NCBI GenBank assembly: GCA_902780915.1
Contig: CACZHK010000009.1
Span: 1 to 47,536 of the forward strand
Direction of reading: 5' to 3'
Source of the DNA: Pseudoselenomonas ruminantium
GTDB taxonomy: Bacteria > Bacillota > Negativicutes > Selenomonadales > Selenomonadaceae
DNA length: 47,536 bases
Shown here: positions 44,675 through 47,536 of the stretch, piece by piece
How positions within the stretch are numbered: position 1 is the stretch's first letter
Layout of the letters: the number at the start of each line of letters is the position of its first letter
Translations under genes and position numbers: made by a program
The notes under the pieces: generated by a model
Told to the model about the DNA's origin: nothing
Databases searched by the model: none
The model's input: only the letters and a program-made list of their open reading frames with translations

Positions 44675-44709
44675 CGGGAGAGCTGTCCCTTCAGCTCTCC
44701 CGGTTTTTT
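44675..44709. terminator. Bidirectional terminator between ald and metH
   Basis: CGGGAGAGCTG / CAGCTCTCCCG stem with a 6-base loop and T6 on the plus side, preceded by AAAAA for the minus-strand metH. Convergent genes share it. Confidence 0.9.
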
Positions 44710-47089
44710 ATTTCTCTATGAGTTTTTCTGCCAGCTTCACCGCTTCGACCCCGTCCTTGGCGTAAGCATCAGCGCCGGCCTGGTCGGCGTAGTCCTGGGT
44801 GAGGCAGGCGCCGCCTACCATGATCTTGGCGGGGCAGCCCGCTTCCTTCAGGTCGGCGATGACCTTGTCGATCTGCACCATGGTGGTGGTCATGAGGGCG
44901 CAGAGGCCCACGATGTCCGCCTGCTTCTCCAGGGCGGCTTTCACGATTTCCTCGCTGTCCACATCGCGGCCCAGGTCGATGAGCTCGAAGCCGGAGTTCT
45001 TCAGCAGGGCCCCCACGATATTCTTGCCCAGGTCATGGACATCCCCCTTCACCGTGGCCAGCACCACGGTGCCTTTTTTCACCGTCTCGGCTTCCGGGGC
45101 TGCTTCCTGCAGGTGGCTGAAGGCTTCCCGCATGGTTTCGGCGGAGAGCAGCACCTGGGGCAGGAACATGCGGCCTGCGCCGAAGTCCTCGCCTATGTCC
45201 GTCATGGCAGCGGTGAGGGCTTTTTCCGTGATGGTGTTGGGGTCATGGCCCTCGGCCAGGGCCTTGTCAATGAGGGGCACCACTTCGTCCTTTTCCCCGG
45301 AAATCACCGTCTGCTTCAAGGCTTCCAAAACGGGCAGGTCGCTGGCCTTCATGGCAGCCGCCGCCTTGGGCACTGCCAGGTTGGCTTCGCTCTGGCTGTA
45401 CTTCAGCCCGCAGGGGTCTTTGCCCAGCAGGGCAGAGGCGGCGGAAAGAGCCTCCTGCATCTTTTCGTCATAGGGGTTCATGATGGGAGCCGTGAGCCCG
45501 GCGGCCAGGCACATGGCAAAGAAGGTGGCGTTGATGAGGGGACGGTTGGGCAGGCCAAAGGAGATATTGGACAGGCCCATGGTGGTGGGCAGCCCCTCTG
45601 CCGTCACCTGCTTCAGCGTTTCAAAGACGGAACGGGCGGCGGCTTCGTCAGCGGAGAGGGTCATCACCAGGGCGTCAACCAGGAAGTCCCCCTGCTGCAA
45701 CCCTGCGGCTTTGGCTTGCTCTATGATGGTATGCACATGGCCCAGCCGTTCCTCCACGCTCTTGGGCAGGCCCCCGTCGGTGAGGGGCAGGCAGAGGATG
45801 GCGGCGCCGTATTTCTTGGCCAGGGGCAGGAATTTTTCCAGCCTTTCCTTTTCGGCGGAGACGGAGTTGATGAGGGCCCGGCCCGGGTAGGCCCTGAGGC
45901 CTGCTTCGAGGGCCACAGGGTCGCTGGTGTCGATGGCCAGGGGGGCATCCGTGAGCTGGGCGATTTCCGTCACGGCCTTCTTCATGGCGGCGGCCTGATC
46001 GATGCCGCCAACCCCCATGTTCACATCAAGTACCTGGGCACCGGCCTTTACCTGCCCCAGGGCTTCTTTCTTCACGGAGAGGAAGGAGCCTTCCTTGATT
46101 TCCGCCGCCAGCTTCTTCCGTCCCGTGGGGTTGATGCGCTCGCCGATGAGGACGGTGGGGAGGGAGCCGTCAAGGCACACGGACTTGGAACGGCTGGTGA
46201 GCCAGAGCTTTCTGGGGCTGCTTTCCCGCACAGGTTCGGCCTTGTCCCGTACTGCTTCAGCCAGGGCACGGATATGCTCCGGGGTGGTGCCGCAGCAGCC
46301 CCCCAGGTAAGTGGCGCCTGCTGCCAGCAGCTTCGGCCCCCAGAGTCCGAAGTCCTCCGGCCCCATGGGGAACTTGGTTTCTCCGTTTTCCAGATAGGGC
46401 ATGCCCGCATTTGGCTGGACGCTGATGGGCACCCGGCAACTTGCCGCCAGAGTTTTGACGATGGGCAGCAGCTGCTCGGGGCCAAGGGAGCAGTTCACGC
46501 CGATGACATCAGCCCCCAGGGATTCTAAGAGGATAGCCGCGCTCTGAGGGTCAGTGCCTGTCACGGTGCGCCCGTCCTCGCTGTAGGAGAACTGGCAGAT
46601 TTTCGTAAGATGCGGTGCCCCTTCGTGGGCCGCCAGCAGGGCCGCCCGCATTTCCTGCAGGTCGATGCAGGTCTCGATGATGAGGGCATCCGCACCCCCT
46701 TCGGCCAGGGCCTTGGCCTGGGCCAGATAATTCTGGTAGGCTTCCTCGAAGTCAAGGTCGCCCAGGGGCGCAATGAAGCGCCCAATCGGCCCCATGGAGC
46801 CTGCCACTTTTGCCTGCACGCCTGCCTCGGCGATGGCAGCCCTGGCAACCACCACGGCGGCACGGTTCAGCTCTGCCATGCGGTCAGTCAGCCCATAGTG
46901 AGCCAGCTTCAGGGGACTGGCTCCGAAGGTATTGGTCTCGATATAATCAGAGCCTGCCCGCAGATAGGCCAGATGCACACCCTTCACCACCTCCGGCGCC
47001 TCCACATTCATCAGCTCCGGCGCCGCCCCAGGCTTCAGTCCCCCTGCCTGCAGCATGGTGCCCATGGCTCCATCAAAAATATGTATCAT
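44708..47089 (-). CDS. metH: Cobalamin-dependent methionine synthase, short form
   Basis: 793 residues from ATG 47089 (GGGAAG 9 bases upstream). Homocysteine domain (about 1-290) with Zn ligands C200, C265 and C266 (GGCCGTTPEH). Pterin-binding domain (about 315-560) with VLIGERINPTGR. Cobalamin cap (about 590-670) and B12 domain with GDVHDLGKN (His685). The E. coli enzyme has about 1,230 residues; the C-terminal AdoMet reactivation domain is absent, as in other short MetH proteins, so a separate reactivase is expected elsewhere. It provides methionine, complementing metNIQ. No cobalamin riboswitch is seen upstream. Confidence 0.93.
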   Translation of the reverse strand: MIHIFDGAMGTMLQAGGLKPGAAPELMNVEAPEVVKGVHLAYLRAGSDYIETNTFGASPLKLAHYGLTDRMAELNRAAVVVARAAIAEAGVQAKVAGSMGPIGRFIAPLGDLDFEEAYQNYLAQAKALAEGGADALIIETCIDLQEMRAALLAAHEGAPHLTKICQFSYSEDGRTVTGTDPQSAAILLESLGADVIGVNCSLGPEQLLPIVKTLAASCRVPISVQPNAGMPYLENGETKFPMGPEDFGLWGPKLLAAGATYLGGCCGTTPEHIRALAEAVRDKAEPVRESSPRKLWLTSRSKSVCLDGSLPTVLIGERINPTGRKKLAAEIKEGSFLSVKKEALGQVKAGAQVLDVNMGVGGIDQAAAMKKAVTEIAQLTDAPLAIDTSDPVALEAGLRAYPGRALINSVSAEKERLEKFLPLAKKYGAAILCLPLTDGGLPKSVEERLGHVHTIIEQAKAAGLQQGDFLVDALVMTLSADEAAARSVFETLKQVTAEGLPTTMGLSNISFGLPNRPLINATFFAMCLAAGLTAPIMNPYDEKMQEALSAASALLGKDPCGLKYSQSEANLAVPKAAAAMKASDLPVLEALKQTVISGEKDEVVPLIDKALAEGHDPNTITEKALTAAMTDIGEDFGAGRMFLPQVLLSAETMREAFSHLQEAAPEAETVKKGTVVLATVKGDVHDLGKNIVGALLKNSGFELIDLGRDVDSEEIVKAALEKQADIVGLCALMTTTMVQIDKVIADLKEAGCPAKIMVGGACLTQDYADQAGADAYAKDGVEAVKLAEKLIEK

Positions 47090-47171
47090 CAATCATCACT
47101 TCCCAGGTCAATAAATTGTAAAGGTGTAATTATTGTACTTCATTGAGGGGGAAAAGTACACAGGTTTATAC

Positions 47172-47216
47172 AAAACGGCGGCAGATGTTTCACGTGAAAC
47201 ATTTGCCGCCGTTTTT
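47172..47216 (-). terminator. Terminator hairpin with embedded parS
   Basis: An almost perfect inverted repeat AAAACGGCGGCA(G)ATG...CAT(T)TGCCGCCGTTTT with a T5 tract on the plus side. It follows the stop (47251) of the minus-strand gene, so it probably ends that gene. The loop-proximal half is a 16-base palindrome. Confidence 0.7.
47186..47201. promoter_or_regulatory. parS-like ParB binding site
   Basis: TGTTTCACGTGAAACA, a perfect 16-base palindrome equal to the chromosomal parS consensus TGTTNCACGTGAAACA. In bacteria with ParABS such sites cluster near the replication origin and load ParB/SMC. Function here is inferred from the exact match. Confidence 0.8.
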
Positions 47217-47250
47217 CATTGAGGTGAGAGGTGTTTGCTATTTGCAGCCC

Positions 47251-47536
47251 TTAGGCAACTTGAACCTGTGCAATCATCTTGAGCACATCAGCGTGGGAGA
47301 TGCTCTTGCCCTTGTAGGAATACTTGTTGTCCTTGGACATGAAGCCGGTGCCGAGGGCGCCCACGCTCAGGTCGTGGGAGATGCCAAGCTGGTTCAAGCC
47401 CTTGCCAACAGCTTCCCTCAGAAGGATATTCAGCGGCCCGACCACGCCGGACTTGCTGCTCAAAGCACCGTGGACCTCGCCTACGATTTCACCGAAGGTG
47501 CCGCCCTTCTTGGCAAAAGCATCAGCCAGTTCATTG
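47251..47536 (-). CDS. C-terminal part of an unidentified protein (runs off the window)
   Basis: The frame is open to the end of the window, so the start is not present; at least 94 residues can be read, ending with the stop at 47251. It contains GGTFGEIVGEVHGALSSKSG, LLREAVGKGLNQLGISHDLS and a hydrophilic SKDNKYSYKGKSISHADVL tail. No family is recognised. It is followed by the parS-containing hairpin, which probably terminates it. Confidence 0.6.
   Translation of the reverse strand, partial: NELADAFAKKGGTFGEIVGEVHGALSSKSGVVGPLNILLREAVGKGLNQLGISHDLSVGALGTGFMSKDNKYSYKGKSISHADVLKMIAQVQVA

Noticed and set aside
44663..46528. A 621-residue plus-strand open frame opposite metH
   Set aside because: Glycine/His-rich antisense translation of a GC-rich gene; no ribosome site and metH on the other strand is unmistakable.

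Overview
The window looks like chromosomal DNA of an anaerobic Negativicute, most likely Selenomonas or a close relative. This is inferred from gene content and protein style (GC-rich host genes, short cobalamin MetH, MetNIQ, FliB-like protein, S55-peptidase protein); no rRNA or other taxonomic marker is present. Two compositions alternate. Most housekeeping genes are GC-rich with G/C-ending codons. The CRISPR-Cas block (about 6.1-15.7 kb) and the DUF1016 gene at 27.2 kb are clearly AT-richer, which suggests transfer.

Layout. 1-1.1 kb: two C-terminal pieces of an Rpn-type nuclease/transposase flank an antitoxin gene and a truncated PIN toxin. 1.1-4.8 kb: a LysM protein, then an overlapping pair made of a degenerate kinase-like membrane sensor and a multi-TM HD-GYP phosphodiesterase. 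4.8-5.8 kb: gpsA. 5.9-15.7 kb: a type I-E CRISPR-Cas locus in the order leader, 14-repeat array, cas1-cas2-cas3-cse1-cse2-cas7-cas5-cas6e, and a one-spacer mini-array just after cas6e. A DUF1703-type (AAA plus PD-(D/E)XK) relic lies before this locus and an intact DUF1703 gene lies after it. 17.4-22.7 kb: a minus-strand operon of a secreted protein, a glycosyltransferase-2/GH3-adenylase fusion and a clostripain-type protease. 22.9-28.5 kb: a second nuclease-rich stretch with a broken DUF4143 ATPase, two more intact DUF1703 genes, a DUF1016/YhcG nuclease and another DUF1703 relic.

28.6-31.1 kb: the metNIQ methionine importer. 31.4-37.1 kb: a sugar epimerase, an S55-peptidase protein, murA and a membrane-anchored GH3-family glycosidase. 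37.2-39.5 kb: a FliB-like lysine N-methylase and a YihY-family membrane protein, separated by a compact locus with two convergent promoters, a 20-residue hydrophobic peptide and an antisense RNA that overlap in a shared terminator. It resembles the architecture of Fst/par or TxpA/RatA type I toxin-antitoxin loci. 39.6-44.6 kb: a metallophosphoesterase, a penicillin-recognising serine hydrolase, two uncharacterised envelope proteins and alanine dehydrogenase. 44.7-47.5 kb: metH, a perfect 16-bp parS-like site inside a terminator hairpin, and the C-terminal part of an unidentified gene running off the end.

Functional threads: an immunity/nuclease island built around type I-E CRISPR and repeated DUF1703 modules; a probable new antisense-controlled micro-peptide locus at 38.3-38.6 kb; an unusual enzyme fusion (GT2-GH3) in a secretion-linked operon; methionine supply (metNIQ and metH) plus cell-envelope genes. 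The parS site suggests, but does not prove, that the window lies in the origin-proximal part of the chromosome.
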